A DNA stretch of 64,000 nt from an uncultured Prevotella sp. (GCA_905233985.1 CAJOFA010000001.1:62001-126000), one strand, 5' to 3'. Positions 53,901-61,380 are shown, numbered from the stretch's first letter. Numbers and translations are program-made. The notes: a model not told the origin generated them from the sequence alone.

Positions 53901-54657
53901 CCAGCAGGAACAACTGGAGATGCGCAACTCGCTCTTCGGAGGTGACAATGCCGTAGAGATAGCCACACCGCCCATTCCCACGGGTGAGCATTGGAGCACC
54001 ATAGAACGTCTGAATAAAGAACGTGACCTCGTGGGCATCTATCTCTCTGCCCATCCGCTGGACGAATACAAAGTCATCCTGGAGCATCTCTGCAACACAC
54101 AATGCCCCGAGCTGGGCGACCTCAGCCAGCTGAAGGATCGCGACGGAGTCGTGCTGGGCGGCATCGTCACCGCCGTGCGCTCGAAGTTCACGAAGAACGG
54201 CAAGCCCTGCGGCTTTGTCACCATCGAAGACTTCGCGGGCTCCGGTGAGATACCCTTCTTCGGCGAAGAGTGGCCCAAGTGGACCGGATGGTTCACCGAG
54301 GGCGCCACACTCTACATCAAGGCCAAGATACAGCCCAGGAAGTACGACCCCAAGCAATTCGAGATTATCGTCACCCAGATTGACTATATGCAAACCATCA
54401 AGGAGAAAGTCATTCAAGGCATCACCATCACGCTCAACACCGACTCGCTCGACGACGAAAAGGTCAGCGAGCTCTGCGGACTCGTGGACAAGAACCCCGG
54501 GAACACCAAGCTCTACTTCACACTTTACGACACCCAGCACGACCACATGGTCCGGTTGGAAAGCAAGTGCAAAAACGTCACCCTCGACCCAGAGCTGCTT
54601 GACTTCATCGATACGACCGAAGGAATGGAATACGAGATCAATCAAACAAAATATTAA
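50905..54657 (+). CDS. dnaE: DNA polymerase III alpha subunit
   Basis: Replicative polymerase, 1250 residues. PHP domain at the N terminus (YIHLHVHTYYSILDGQA; VTDHGDMFG), the polymerase core with GPGRGSAAGSVVAYCLGI, the catalytic LPDIDTDFDDDGR, the RPGPMGYIPQF fingers and QVMLLSRLLADFTRGESD, then an HhH region and an OB domain (GGIVTAVRSKFTKNGKPCGF). ATG 50905 is chosen because the frame further upstream lies in the promoter; ATG 50923 is an alternative. Likely co-transcribed with trxA (27-nt gap). Confidence 0.97.
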   Translation: MTTPLIMQDYIHLHVHTYYSILDGQASIKRLVNKAIDNGMRGMAVTDHGDMFGIKEFHDICHDINKKRKKEGLEPFKPIFGCEMYVARYGDKEKKDGKEDMSGYHLIVLAKNYQGYKNLIKIVSNSWTDGYYMRPRTDRKDLEKHHEGLIVCSACIAGEVPKKILNGDMAGAREAVEWYQRVFGDDYYLELQRHEVTDPAIRANRETFPLQQQANKVLMELAREYGIKLICTNDVHFVDKENAEAHDHLLCLSTGKDLDDPTRMLYSKQEWFKTREEMNSIFADVPEALSNTLEILDKVEIFSLDHDPIMPFFPIPESFGTEEEWRKKYTQEDLYKEFTSDENGENPLPAEEGEKKIKKLGGYDKLYRIKFEADYLAKLAYAGADRIYGKERDKEVDDRISFELHIMKTMGFPGYFLIVQDFINSARDELGVMVGPGRGSAAGSVVAYCLGITKIDPLKYDLLFERFLNPDRISLPDIDTDFDDDGRGKVLKWVEDKYGHENCAHIITYSTMATKNSIKDVARVEKVPLPTSNALCKAIPDRLPDGPDGKATKMNLPNAIRYVPELREAEASNDPHLANTIKYAKMLEGTVRGTGIHACGFIICRDPISNWVPLSTADDPDFKDTKTNCTQYDGHVIESTGLIKMDFLGLKTLSELKEACAIIKRTRGIDIDLDNIPIDDPKTFELYQQGRTIGTFQFESNGMQKYLRELKPTVFEDLIAMNALYRPGPMGYIPQFIKRKHGDEPITYDIPVMEKYLKDTYGITVYQEQVMLLSRLLADFTRGESDALRKAMGKKKKDIVDAMKPKFIEGGKKNGHDPAVLDKIWSDWEAFASYAFNKSHAACYSWVAYQTAYLKANYPAEFMAAIMSRRRDQITEITKLMDECKAMGIATLGPDVNESFEKFGVNQHGEIRFGLAAIKGMGDGAAQAIISEREKNGPYKTIFDFAQRVNLSAVNRKAFESLALSGGFDSFGIRREDLLAQNTRGEVFLDTLVRFGQTYQQEQLEMRNSLFGGDNAVEIATPPIPTGEHWSTIERLNKERDLVGIYLSAHPLDEYKVILEHLCNTQCPELGDLSQLKDRDGVVLGGIVTAVRSKFTKNGKPCGFVTIEDFAGSGEIPFFGEEWPKWTGWFTEGATLYIKAKIQPRKYDPKQFEIIVTQIDYMQTIKEKVIQGITITLNTDSLDDEKVSELCGLVDKNPGNTKLYFTLYDTQHDHMVRLESKCKNVTLDPELLDFIDTTEGMEYEINQTKY

Positions 54658-54684
54658 ACATCAAACAATTAAAACCAAAAGATT

Positions 54685-54999
54685 ATGGAAGTACAAATCA
54701 CCAGTGAGAATTTCGAGAGTCTGAAGAACGGCGGACAGCCGTTAGTCGTTGATTTCTGGGCAACATGGTGCGGTCCCTGCCGCATGATAGCCCCCATCAT
54801 CGCAGAACTGGCTGCCGAATACGACGGCCGCATCACCGTAGGCAAATGCGATGTCGAGGAGAACGATGAGCTCGCTGCCGAGTTCGGTATCCGCAACATC
54901 CCCACCATCGTTTTCATCAAGGGAGGCGAAGTGGTCGATAAAGTCGTCGGCGCCGTGTCAAAGACCACCCTCGTAGAGAAGTTCAACGCCCTGCTGTAA
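54685..54999 (+). CDS. trxA: thioredoxin
   Basis: 104 residues. WATWCGPCRMIAPI holds the active-site disulfide; IRNIPTIVFIKGGEVVDKVVG includes the cis-proline. Reduces cytoplasmic disulfides and could serve the methionine-sulfoxide reductase at the start of the window. Between dnaE and a small acidic protein, an order common in the group. Confidence 0.97.
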   Translation: MEVQITSENFESLKNGGQPLVVDFWATWCGPCRMIAPIIAELAAEYDGRITVGKCDVEENDELAAEFGIRNIPTIVFIKGGEVVDKVVGAVSKTTLVEKFNALL

Positions 55000-55002
55000 G
55001 CT

Positions 55003-55326
55003 ATGGCAAGCATTGACGAAGAACTGCGTCTCGATGCCGAACAGGACGAGCGCGAGGTGGCGTACATCATGCAGAGCCTGCCGACCGAGCTGAAGGAAGC
55101 CTTCACACGCGAGGACCTCTATTACATGATGGATACCATCGTAGAGTATTACTATGAGAGCGGTGTGCTGGAGAGCGACAGCGACGAGGTGGACATCGAC
55201 CTCCAGCAGGTAGCCGACTATGTGTGCCGCCGCGCCAAGGAAGACAAGGTCGGCAACTTCAGCCCCGAGGAAGTATTCTTCGTGGCTCAGGCCGACCTCG
55301 ACTTTCAGGAACAGGAGATAGAATAG
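55003..55326 (+). CDS. small acidic protein, unknown (trxA-linked)
   Basis: 107 residues, strongly acidic, predicted mainly helical (EREVAYIMQSLPTELKEAF, DLYYMMDTIVEYYYESGVLE, EVFFVAQADLDFQEQEIE). No signal or membrane segment. It follows trxA by 3 nt. I do not recognise a named domain. Confidence 0.75.
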   Translation: MASIDEELRLDAEQDEREVAYIMQSLPTELKEAFTREDLYYMMDTIVEYYYESGVLESDSDEVDIDLQQVADYVCRRAKEDKVGNFSPEEVFFVAQADLDFQEQEIE

Positions 55327-55335
55327 TTCAGGTGT

Positions 55336-57393
55336 TTATTGTTTCTTCTCTATGCGCTTGGTCATGCCGATGGCACCTGTTGGACAGACGAGGCGACAGA
55401 GATGGCAGCCGACGCACTTGGTGCCTACCAGACGGGGACGACGGGTCTCCGAATCGAAGACGATGGCCTGATGTCCACCGTCGCTGCACGACACCTCACA
55501 GCGGCCGCAACCGATACACGTCTCCTTGTCGAACTTCGGATAGATGATGGTGTCGCGGTCCAGAAGGTCGGGCTTCAGGAACTTCGGCAGACGTTCACCA
55601 ACCAGTTCGCTCAACTCACTGACACCGCGCTTGGCCATATAACGCTGCATGCCAAGGATGAGGTCGTCGATGATGCGGTAACCATACTGCATCACAGCCG
55701 TACACACCTGCACATTGCTACAGCCCAACTGGATGAACTCCAGGGCGTTGCGCCACGTCTCAATACCACCGACACCGCTTAACTCAAAATGAGGATTGAG
55801 AATTGAGGATTGAGAATTAATTCTCATCTGAGCCAGTTCCAGGATATGCCGCAGGGCTATGGGGAGCACAGCGCGGCCCGAATAGCCTGAAATGGTGCGC
55901 TGTCCGGACACCTCAGATTCGAAAGTCATCGTCACCGACTTAATGGTATTGATGGCCGATATAGCATCAGCACCAGCTTCTACACAGGCGGCAGCGGGTT
56001 CGGTGATATGGGTGATGTTAGGCGTCATCTTCGAGATGACGGGAATCTTCACGCTGTTTTTGACACAGGCGGTATAGGTCTTCACCAGCTCCGGACTCTG
56101 TCCCACATCGCTGCCCATGCCCTCGTACTTCATCTGCGGACACGAGAAGTTCAGTTCCACGGCGTCGCAGCCAGCCTCTTCAGCCATCTTCGCCAGCCTC
56201 TTCCACTCCTCCTCGTTCTCTCCCATGATGGAAGCAATGACCACCTTCGAGGGATAGTCCTGCTTCAGTCGGCGCAGAATGTCGAAGTCCTGCTCCACAG
56301 GATTCTCACTCAGCTGTTCCATATTGCGGAAGCCATAGAAGTCGCCGTGGGTGGCAATGTTATGCATGGCATCGAAGCGCGGCGACACCTCCTTGATTTC
56401 CTGCAGGCAGATAGTCTTGTAGAACACACCGGCCCACCCAGCATCGAAGGCACGCGCCACCATCTCATAATTAGTACAGACGGCCGACGAAGCCAGGAAG
56501 AACGGATTCTCGCAGCGAATGCCGCAGAAGTCGATGGTCAGATTGGGATAATGGCTGTCATCCACGTCGTCCTTGTGGATGCTATGTACCACCTCCTTGA
56601 TACGGATGGGCCAGTTGAAGTGGATGCAGGCCTGCTCAGCCCGCTCCAGGTCGCTGTCGCTGCAGTCCTTCACCCAGCGCAGAGCGAGTTTGTGGTTGTC
56701 GAAGCGGATGGCGCGGATGGCGCGTGCCGGATCGCCCGTCTTGCAGGCCTTGGTGCAGGGAGCATCCTGACACAGCAGGCAGCGGTTAGCCTCTTCATAG
56801 ACATTCAACTTTCTGAGCTTCACGCCCTTCAGTTTGATCTGGTTGTTGTCTAATGACTCGATGATGGCCAGACTTTCTATGTGCTTCACGCCGGCATCGG
56901 TCAGCACCTTGCGGCCGCCTTGGAATTCCTTTTCGATAATGAAACCCATGCCCACAAGTTCTGCACCTGCCTGCTGACAGAGGTCGATGATGCCTATACC
57001 GGCGTTGCCGAACGCCAGGAAGTCATCGACAAAAAGCACGCGGTCGTCAGCCGTCAGATACTCCTTGCTGATAATCAATGTATAGTCTCTTTGCTTGGTA
57101 AACGAGCGTACCTTCGATACGTAGAAGTCACTCATGGTTGACGGTTGTTTCTTCTTGGCGAACACCACCGGCAACTCCATCAAAAAGCCCAGCATCACCG
57201 CCGGTGCGATGCCCGATGCCTCGACGGTAAGAATCTTCGTGGGCCGTGTCTCGGTAAAGCGGTTCATAAACTCCACCGCCACCTGCTTCATCAGGTAGGG
57301 GTCCATCTGGTGGTTGATAAAACGGTCCACCTTGAGAATGCCACCGTCCAGACAGCGGCCGTTCTGGATAATGCGATTAATCAAAGATTTCAT
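55336..57393 (-). CDS. fusion of xanthine phosphoribosyltransferase and PreA-like dihydropyrimidine dehydrogenase
   Basis: 685 residues. Residues 1 to about 190 are a complete Xpt ([24 protein letters not shown] loop [14 protein letters not shown] at 119-132), which converts xanthine to XMP. It continues without a stop or Met into a dihydropyrimidine-dehydrogenase-type chain: Cys cluster 205/208/213/217 ([13 protein letters not shown]), an FMN TIM barrel (about 285-600; catalytic-Cys motif VELNFSCPQ) and a C-terminal ferredoxin domain ([23 protein letters not shown]). PreA reduces uracil/thymine with a PreT partner, which is not in the window. A short tandem repeat (55791-55827) inserts [13 protein letters not shown] in the barrel. 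Confidence 0.88.
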   Translation of the reverse strand: MKSLINRIIQNGRCLDGGILKVDRFINHQMDPYLMKQVAVEFMNRFTETRPTKILTVEASGIAPAVMLGFLMELPVVFAKKKQPSTMSDFYVSKVRSFTKQRDYTLIISKEYLTADDRVLFVDDFLAFGNAGIGIIDLCQQAGAELVGMGFIIEKEFQGGRKVLTDAGVKHIESLAIIESLDNNQIKLKGVKLRKLNVYEEANRCLLCQDAPCTKACKTGDPARAIRAIRFDNHKLALRWVKDCSDSDLERAEQACIHFNWPIRIKEVVHSIHKDDVDDSHYPNLTIDFCGIRCENPFFLASSAVCTNYEMVARAFDAGWAGVFYKTICLQEIKEVSPRFDAMHNIATHGDFYGFRNMEQLSENPVEQDFDILRRLKQDYPSKVVIASIMGENEEEWKRLAKMAEEAGCDAVELNFSCPQMKYEGMGSDVGQSPELVKTYTACVKNSVKIPVISKMTPNITHITEPAAACVEAGADAISAINTIKSVTMTFESEVSGQRTISGYSGRAVLPIALRHILELAQMRINSQSSILNPHFELSGVGGIETWRNALEFIQLGCSNVQVCTAVMQYGYRIIDDLILGMQRYMAKRGVSELSELVGERLPKFLKPDLLDRDTIIYPKFDKETCIGCGRCEVSCSDGGHQAIVFDSETRRPRLVGTKCVGCHLCRLVCPTGAIGMTKRIEKKQ
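55791..55827. repeat. short tandem repeat tract in the xpt-preA fusion
   Basis: (GAGAATT/GAGGATT)n ending in a small AATTAATTCTC palindrome, in frame. Confidence 0.75.
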
Positions 57394-57413
57394 GGGCTAC
57401 AAATTTAATTATT

Positions 57414-57482
57414 TCATTCCCGACCTGCTTGCAATGAAACGTCCAACAACAGTGTGATGGCTGCGAGAATTTTTCTTTTCAT
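57414..57482 (-). CDS. possible 22-codon small ORF in the xpt-preA leader
   Basis: ATG at 57482, stop TGA at 57416-57414: a basic start (MKRKIL) then a hydrophobic helix (AAITLLLDVSLQAG). It lies between the TATATTTG box (57505-57512) and the Xpt start 21 nt downstream. Could be a leader peptide or a small membrane protein; evidence is only its position and composition. Confidence 0.25.
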   Translation of the reverse strand: MKRKILAAITLLLDVSLQAGRE

Positions 57483-57504
57483 TCAACTATTGTAAATTTT
57501 GCTG

Positions 57505-57512
57505 CAAATATA
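57505..57512 (-). promoter_or_regulatory. -7 box of xpt-preA
   Basis: TATATTTG on the minus strand, giving a leader of about 105 nt. Confidence 0.45.
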
Positions 57513-57534
57513 GCAATATTTCCGCAATAATCGC

Positions 57535-57542
57535 TATCTTTG
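57535..57542 (+). promoter_or_regulatory. -7 box of the DUF1294 fusion gene
   Basis: TATCTTTG, 25 nt before the ATG at 57568. Confidence 0.5.
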
Positions 57543-57567
57543 CCGATATATTTAAGTGATTTTATTA

Positions 57568-58149
57568 ATGACACAGACAATCGTATATATCCTTATTGCC
57601 CTTAACATCGTGACATTCCTGGTCTATGGCATAGATAAATGGAAGGCCAAACAAGGCCGTTGGCGCATATCAGAGGCCACTTTACTCATGCTTGCCGTCA
57701 TCGGTGGAAGCATCGGTGCATTGCTGGGCATGCGAGTATGGCATCATAAAACCCAGCACAAGAAGTTCAAGTATGGACTTCCGCTGACTCTGTTGGCTCA
57801 GATAGCCTTGATTGCGCTGACCTCATGCCGGACAAAGCAAACTGTGGAGCTATCTGCCCCTATAAGCATAGAACACAAGTATGTCCCAGAACACTCGCCC
57901 AACGTATTCCTGATTATGTACGATGCAGAGATAGGCAAAGACCCATTGCTGAAAGCCATCAAGGAATACGGGTGCGAGATAGTCTATGACTACAGAATGA
58001 TTAACGGCATGGCCCTAAAGAAGCCGGAGGGAAAGACGCTCGAAGAGACGATGGTGTATTTCAAGAAGGTGAAAGGCGTGACGAATGTGGAATACGACCA
58101 CATCATCCGTCTGACAGACCCCGTAAAACCAAAATTAGAGATACAATAG
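57568..58149 (+). CDS. DUF1294 membrane protein fused to a lipoprotein-like C-terminal domain
   Basis: 193 residues from ATG 57568. Residues 1 to about 83 are a whole DUF1294 unit (helix at 4-20, YGIDKWKAKQGRWRISEATLL, GGSIGALLGMRVWHHKTQHKKFKYG). The following helix ends LIALTSC (Cys 87), which resembles a lipobox, and leads to a soluble domain (about 100-185; VFLIMYDAEIG, KTLEETMVYFKKVKGVTNVE) with the pattern of subtilisin-propeptide/I9-like folds. It looks as if the lipoprotein signal helix of one gene became the last helix of another. Roles of both parts unknown. Confidence 0.7.
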   Translation: MTQTIVYILIALNIVTFLVYGIDKWKAKQGRWRISEATLLMLAVIGGSIGALLGMRVWHHKTQHKKFKYGLPLTLLAQIALIALTSCRTKQTVELSAPISIEHKYVPEHSPNVFLIMYDAEIGKDPLLKAIKEYGCEIVYDYRMINGMALKKPEGKTLEETMVYFKKVKGVTNVEYDHIIRLTDPVKPKLEIQ

Positions 58150-58236
58150 CACATTTTTACACATCGCGGAGTACACGGAAAATCGAGTTCATCATAAATG
58201 AATTAAAGCCGTAGGTGCTCGACCAACGGCTTTATA

Positions 58237-58368
58237 GTTTGCTTTGGGCATTCGCCCCGTTTGAACCGAGCTTTCGACCTGTTTGCTCCGAGCTTTCGTA
58301 TCGTTTGCTCCGAGCTTTCGACCTGTTTGCCCCGGGCTTTCGATGCGTTTGCTACGGGCTTTCGTCAC
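58237..58368. repeat. 22-bp-period tandem array, type B (six units)
   Basis: Contiguous units starting at 58237, 58259, 58281, 58303, 58325 and 58347; each begins GTTTG and shares CCGAGCTTTCG. No spacers, so not a CRISPR array. Confidence 0.9.
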
Positions 58369-58503
58369 TTTTTCTCGCAGATACCGCAGAAACATTCTCC
58401 TTTAACATATAATGTCCATATAATCGCCCATATATTTTTTCATTGTATATTATTCATGATAATTGACTTTCCCCTTCGGGCCGTCGAGCTATACCTTTGC
58501 GGG

Positions 58504-58740
58504 TCATTCGTGGCAATTCGTGTTTAATATAGCCCTTTGACCACAAAACACCTTCCAATTGAAGTCCGAATACTGAAATTTTGCGACGCCGTTTTTTGCG
58601 CAAAGTACAGGAAAAAGCCCCGAAACTGGGGGGTCTTGCATGTCTTTTGAGGCCTGTGAGAGGAGTAATTTGCAGAATTCTGTGCCCTTCGAGGTCTTGG
58701 GCTTCGCCAGAGCGATGCGGTCAAAAATATTGTAATTCAT
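58504..58740 (-). pseudogene. possible remnant of a DUF3987/VirE-type mobile-element gene
   Basis: A 78-residue frame whose middle, GLFPVLCAK then GVAKFQYSDFNWKVFCGQ, resembles the LFPVLGA..G.KFQYPD..WKEP.GM block of Bacteroidales DUF3987 proteins. There is nothing of the rest of that protein (usually several hundred residues). The identification rests on this one motif by memory. Confidence 0.35.
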
Positions 58741-58791
58741 TGCCTTTTAGATAATTACATTGTTAATTGATACTCATAAAAATTCTCTTAT

Positions 58792-58955
58792 CAGTCACAG
58801 TCACAGAGTCACAGTTGTTTTTAAAAGGTACCCCCACTTCTCTATTTTATATATTATATTATTTATAACTAATTAATTATTAATAAGTTATGAAGACTAT
58901 TAAAGGAAAGGCCGAAGTAGATAATGGCCTTTTTTTCTAACTGTGACTGTGACTC
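58792..58955. repeat. AT-rich element with inverted iteron arms (copy 2)
   Basis: Left arm CAGTCACAGTCACAG.. (58792-58816), right arm AACTGTGACTGTGACTC (58939-58955), enclosing about 120 bp of AT-rich sequence. The inner edge GGTA then CTTCTCTATTTTATAT resembles the edge of the copy at 3114-3287, whose iteron differs. Confidence 0.7.
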
Positions 58956-59020
58956 TTTTTACTTTTTTACCTTTTTACCTTTTCTCTATCAGGCCCTTCA
59001 GTCTTTTCCCTCCCTTGCCT

Positions 59021-59059
59021 TTTCCCTCCCCTCTTTGGGGGAGTCGGAGGGGGCTCCTC
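59021..59059. repeat. GC-rich palindromic repeat, intergenic copy
   Basis: CCCTCCCCTCTTTGGGGGAG then GGAGGGGGCTCCTC; same family as 12252-12287 and 60083-60117, here outside a gene. Confidence 0.65.
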
Positions 59060-59103
59060 AAAAAAATTTTGTACAAAACCTTTTAAGTTTAGAAAATATT
59101 TTG

Positions 59104-59111
59104 TATCTTTG
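59104..59111 (+). promoter_or_regulatory. -7 box of kinase-FGE gene 2
   Basis: TATCTTTG, about 75 nt before the ATG. No well-placed TTG upstream. Confidence 0.45.
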
Positions 59112-59186
59112 CACCGTAAGGACACGGTTGCCAGTCCCTTGTCAAAGAAAAGAGGGAAGAATAAACTGACATAGATAGAACAAAGC

Positions 59187-61076
59187 ATGACAGAACAGCA
59201 GAATCACATCGAAACCAAATCCATGCTGCCTGTAGGTACGCTTCTGCAGAATGGCAAGTATCGTATTGAGCGTTACCTCTCGTCAGGAGGCTTCGGCAAT
59301 ACCTATGTGGCTATCAATACAGAGTTTGACGAGCAAGTGGCGCTCAAGGAGTTCTTCATGCGTGGCATTAGTGAGCGCGAAGGCGACTCCGTCACAGTCA
59401 GCGTAAGCAACCAGAACAATGTGGAGCAGTTTGGTCAACAGAAGGATAAGTTCCGCAAGGAGGCTCGTCGCTTGCGTAAGCTACGCAACGACCATATCGT
59501 TGCCGTGCATGACCTTTTTGAAGAAAACGGTACAGCCTACTATGAGATGGATTTTGTTGACGGCGAGTCGCTGGGAGAACGACTGAAACGCTTGGGACAC
59601 CCGCTGAGTGAGGCAGAGGTGACTGACATCCTTCGTCAGGTTCTCGATGCCCTTGGTATGGTACATGCGCAAGGCCTTTACCACCTCGACCTCAAGCCAG
59701 CGAACATCATGATAGACAAGTCTGGGCGCGCCTTGCTTATAGACTTCGGCGCGTCTAAGCAGATGCACAATGCCGATGGTCTCAGCGTCAGTACCTCATC
59801 AGCGCTGGCCTTTACACTTGGCTATGCTCCTTTGGAGCAAACAGAGCAGAACACCAAGAGCTTCGGTCCGTGGACCGACCTCTATGCCTTAGGCGCCACG
59901 CTCTATAAACTGCTTACCAATGAGACGCCGCCCTCTGCCAGCGAACTGCTCATGGCACGTGAACCGCTGTCATTCCCTGCTGGCGTCAGCCAGCAGATGC
60001 GCGACCTCATCGCGTGGATGATGAAACCCCGCATCGACGAGCGCCCGCAGAGCGTCGCCGAGGTCATGAATAGCCTCAATAGCCTCACCCCCGACCCCTC
60101 TCCAAAAGAGAGGGGAGTAGATACACCACGTGTGGATGAAGAGACGGAGGTTGTGGCGAAGAAGCCGCAGCCGAAGGACGAAGAGACGAAAATCTCCCAG
60201 AACCCTCCATCAGTTTCTCCTTCCCCTGTAATCCCGCAGGACAAGCCCGTCTCCGAAGAGAAGAAGAAACCCGTCGCCCTGTATGCCGGCATCGGCGTGG
60301 CGGCTGTAGCCATTATCGCCTTGGCTGTCTTCTTCCTACTGTCGTCGAAGCAGGCGGACATGGGCGAGCAGGTGACTTCAACGCCAGAGCGTAGCCGCGA
60401 TGCGATACTTTCGGAGTTAGAGGACAATATGGTTCGTGTGGAGGGCGGCACATTTACGATGGGTGCCACGAGCGAGCAGGGTTCGGATGCTGAAAGTGAC
60501 GAAAAACCTGTGCATCAGGTGACGCTTTCTTCCTTCAGAATCTGCAAGTACGAAGTTACGCAGGAGCTTTGGGAGGCTGTCATGGGCAGCAATCCCTCGG
60601 ACTTCAAGGGCGCTAAGCGTCCTGTGGAGAACGTGAGTTGGGAGGATTGTCAGGCGTTTATCTCGAAGCTGAACCAGTTGACGAAAAAAAAGTACCGTCT
60701 GCCTACCGAGGCAGAGTGGGAGTATGCTGCCCGCGGCGGCAATCGCAGCAATGGTTATAAGTATGCCGGTGGTAACAACATCGCCGATGTTGCTTGGTAC
60801 GAGGATAATAGCGGTGACCAGACACATGACGTAGGTACGAAGCGTGCGAATGAGTTAGGTCTTTATGATATGGCGGGTAACATATGGGAATGGTGTAGCG
60901 ATTGGTATGTGAAGTATAGCTCCAGTAGCCAGACGAATCCTAAAGGTCCGTCTTCGGGCTCCATTGGCGTTTGCCGTGGGGGCTGCTGGACCAACTATGC
61001 CAAGTGTTGCCGCGTGTCATATCGGCGTGACACTATGCCGCCAATCCGCTACCTCGGCCTGCGGCTTGCAGAATAA
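59187..61076 (+). CDS. transmembrane Ser/Thr protein kinase with C-terminal FGE/C-type-lectin-like domain (copy 2)
   Basis: 629 residues, same architecture as the gene at 532. Kinase: SSGGFGNTYV (32-41), K54, HLDLKPAN (167-174), DFG (187-189). Linker with a repeat-derived TPDPSPKERG (301-310), membrane span about 363-385, a spacer (386-412) absent from copy 1, then the FGE domain (about 415-629). At the FGE catalytic positions the first Cys is Asn603 and the second is Cys608. NIWEWCSDWY and RLPTEAEWEYAARGG are intact. Starts at ATG with HIETKSMLPVG aligning to copy 1. The last ~35 residues differ strongly from copy 1. Function inferred as an extracellular-ligand-responsive kinase. Confidence 0.87.
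   Translation: MTEQQNHIETKSMLPVGTLLQNGKYRIERYLSSGGFGNTYVAINTEFDEQVALKEFFMRGISEREGDSVTVSVSNQNNVEQFGQQKDKFRKEARRLRKLRNDHIVAVHDLFEENGTAYYEMDFVDGESLGERLKRLGHPLSEAEVTDILRQVLDALGMVHAQGLYHLDLKPANIMIDKSGRALLIDFGASKQMHNADGLSVSTSSALAFTLGYAPLEQTEQNTKSFGPWTDLYALGATLYKLLTNETPPSASELLMAREPLSFPAGVSQQMRDLIAWMMKPRIDERPQSVAEVMNSLNSLTPDPSPKERGVDTPRVDEETEVVAKKPQPKDEETKISQNPPSVSPSPVIPQDKPVSEEKKKPVALYAGIGVAAVAIIALAVFFLLSSKQADMGEQVTSTPERSRDAILSELEDNMVRVEGGTFTMGATSEQGSDAESDEKPVHQVTLSSFRICKYEVTQELWEAVMGSNPSDFKGAKRPVENVSWEDCQAFISKLNQLTKKKYRLPTEAEWEYAARGGNRSNGYKYAGGNNIADVAWYEDNSGDQTHDVGTKRANELGLYDMAGNIWEWCSDWYVKYSSSSQTNPKGPSSGSIGVCRGGCWTNYAKCCRVSYRRDTMPPIRYLGLRLAE
60083..60117. repeat. GC-rich palindromic repeat inside kinase 2 linker
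   Basis: CCCCTCTCCAAAAGAGAGGGG hairpin with leading CCTCACCCCCGA, encoding LTPDPSPKERG; best-preserved copy in the window. Confidence 0.85.
60978..61058 (+). other. candidate hypervariable region (DGR-VR-like) at the 3' end of kinase 2
   Basis: Codons 598-624. Compared with copy 1, codon pairs such as AAG/GTG, TGT/GAT, TAT/AGT, GAC/TAC, ATG/TCG and ACC/AAC differ only at the first two bases, with the third kept, as adenine mutagenesis of AAN template codons would leave. Confidence 0.4.
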
Positions 61077-61380
61077 GTTGTGTGCTCACTGGAACCGGGA
61101 CAGCGAGCTAGTGAGGATAAAAGCTTGTTCATTCTTTATCGAGCGTGAGCGTTCAAGGTCGTGATTATGTGATATATTTGAGCCAATCATCTTCTCGGGT
61201 TGAGGAGATGGTTGGCTCGACTGCAGGAGATGATTGGCTGGGGTTGAGGAGATGATTCCCTCAAGTGCAGACAATGGTTGCCTCGGGTTGAGACTATCAT
61301 TGCTTCGGAGGGATGTCACAAATTGTGCCATAAATCACAGTTATTTGTGGTCATTCGTGGTGAAAAAAGCAACTTTTTTT
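61077..61380. other. intergenic region downstream of kinase 2
   Basis: 304 bp. Contains the type A array (61175-61306) and one ATTCGTGGT repeat (61353-61361); no gene or clear terminator seen. Confidence 0.7.
61175..61306. repeat. 22-bp-period tandem array, type A (six units)
   Basis: Units at 61175, 61197, 61219, 61241, 61263 and 61285. 61197-61284 matches 2450-2537 with one substitution (A to G). Confidence 0.9.

Larger units (their letters stand above)
58150..59186. other. repeat-rich intergenic region upstream of kinase 2
   Basis: Holds a 22-bp array (58237-58368), dispersed ATTCGTG repeats (58505-58527), a decayed coding fragment on the minus strand (58504-58740), an AT-rich element with inverted iterons (58792-58955), a GC-rich palindromic repeat (59021-59059) and the kinase 2 promoter (59104-59111). 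Confidence 0.75.

Noticed and set aside
53419..54645. 408-codon open frame antisense to dnaE
   Set aside because: It lies wholly within dnaE, which has every polymerase motif; the antisense product matches nothing and reflects codon bias of the sense gene.
57394..57500. Purine riboswitch upstream of xpt
   Set aside because: The leader lacks the conserved purine-aptamer loop and P1 sequences; only a small ORF is visible.
58237..58368. Tandem repeats as a possible CRISPR array
   Set aside because: Units are directly contiguous with no unique spacers, the period is 22 bp and no cas genes are nearby.
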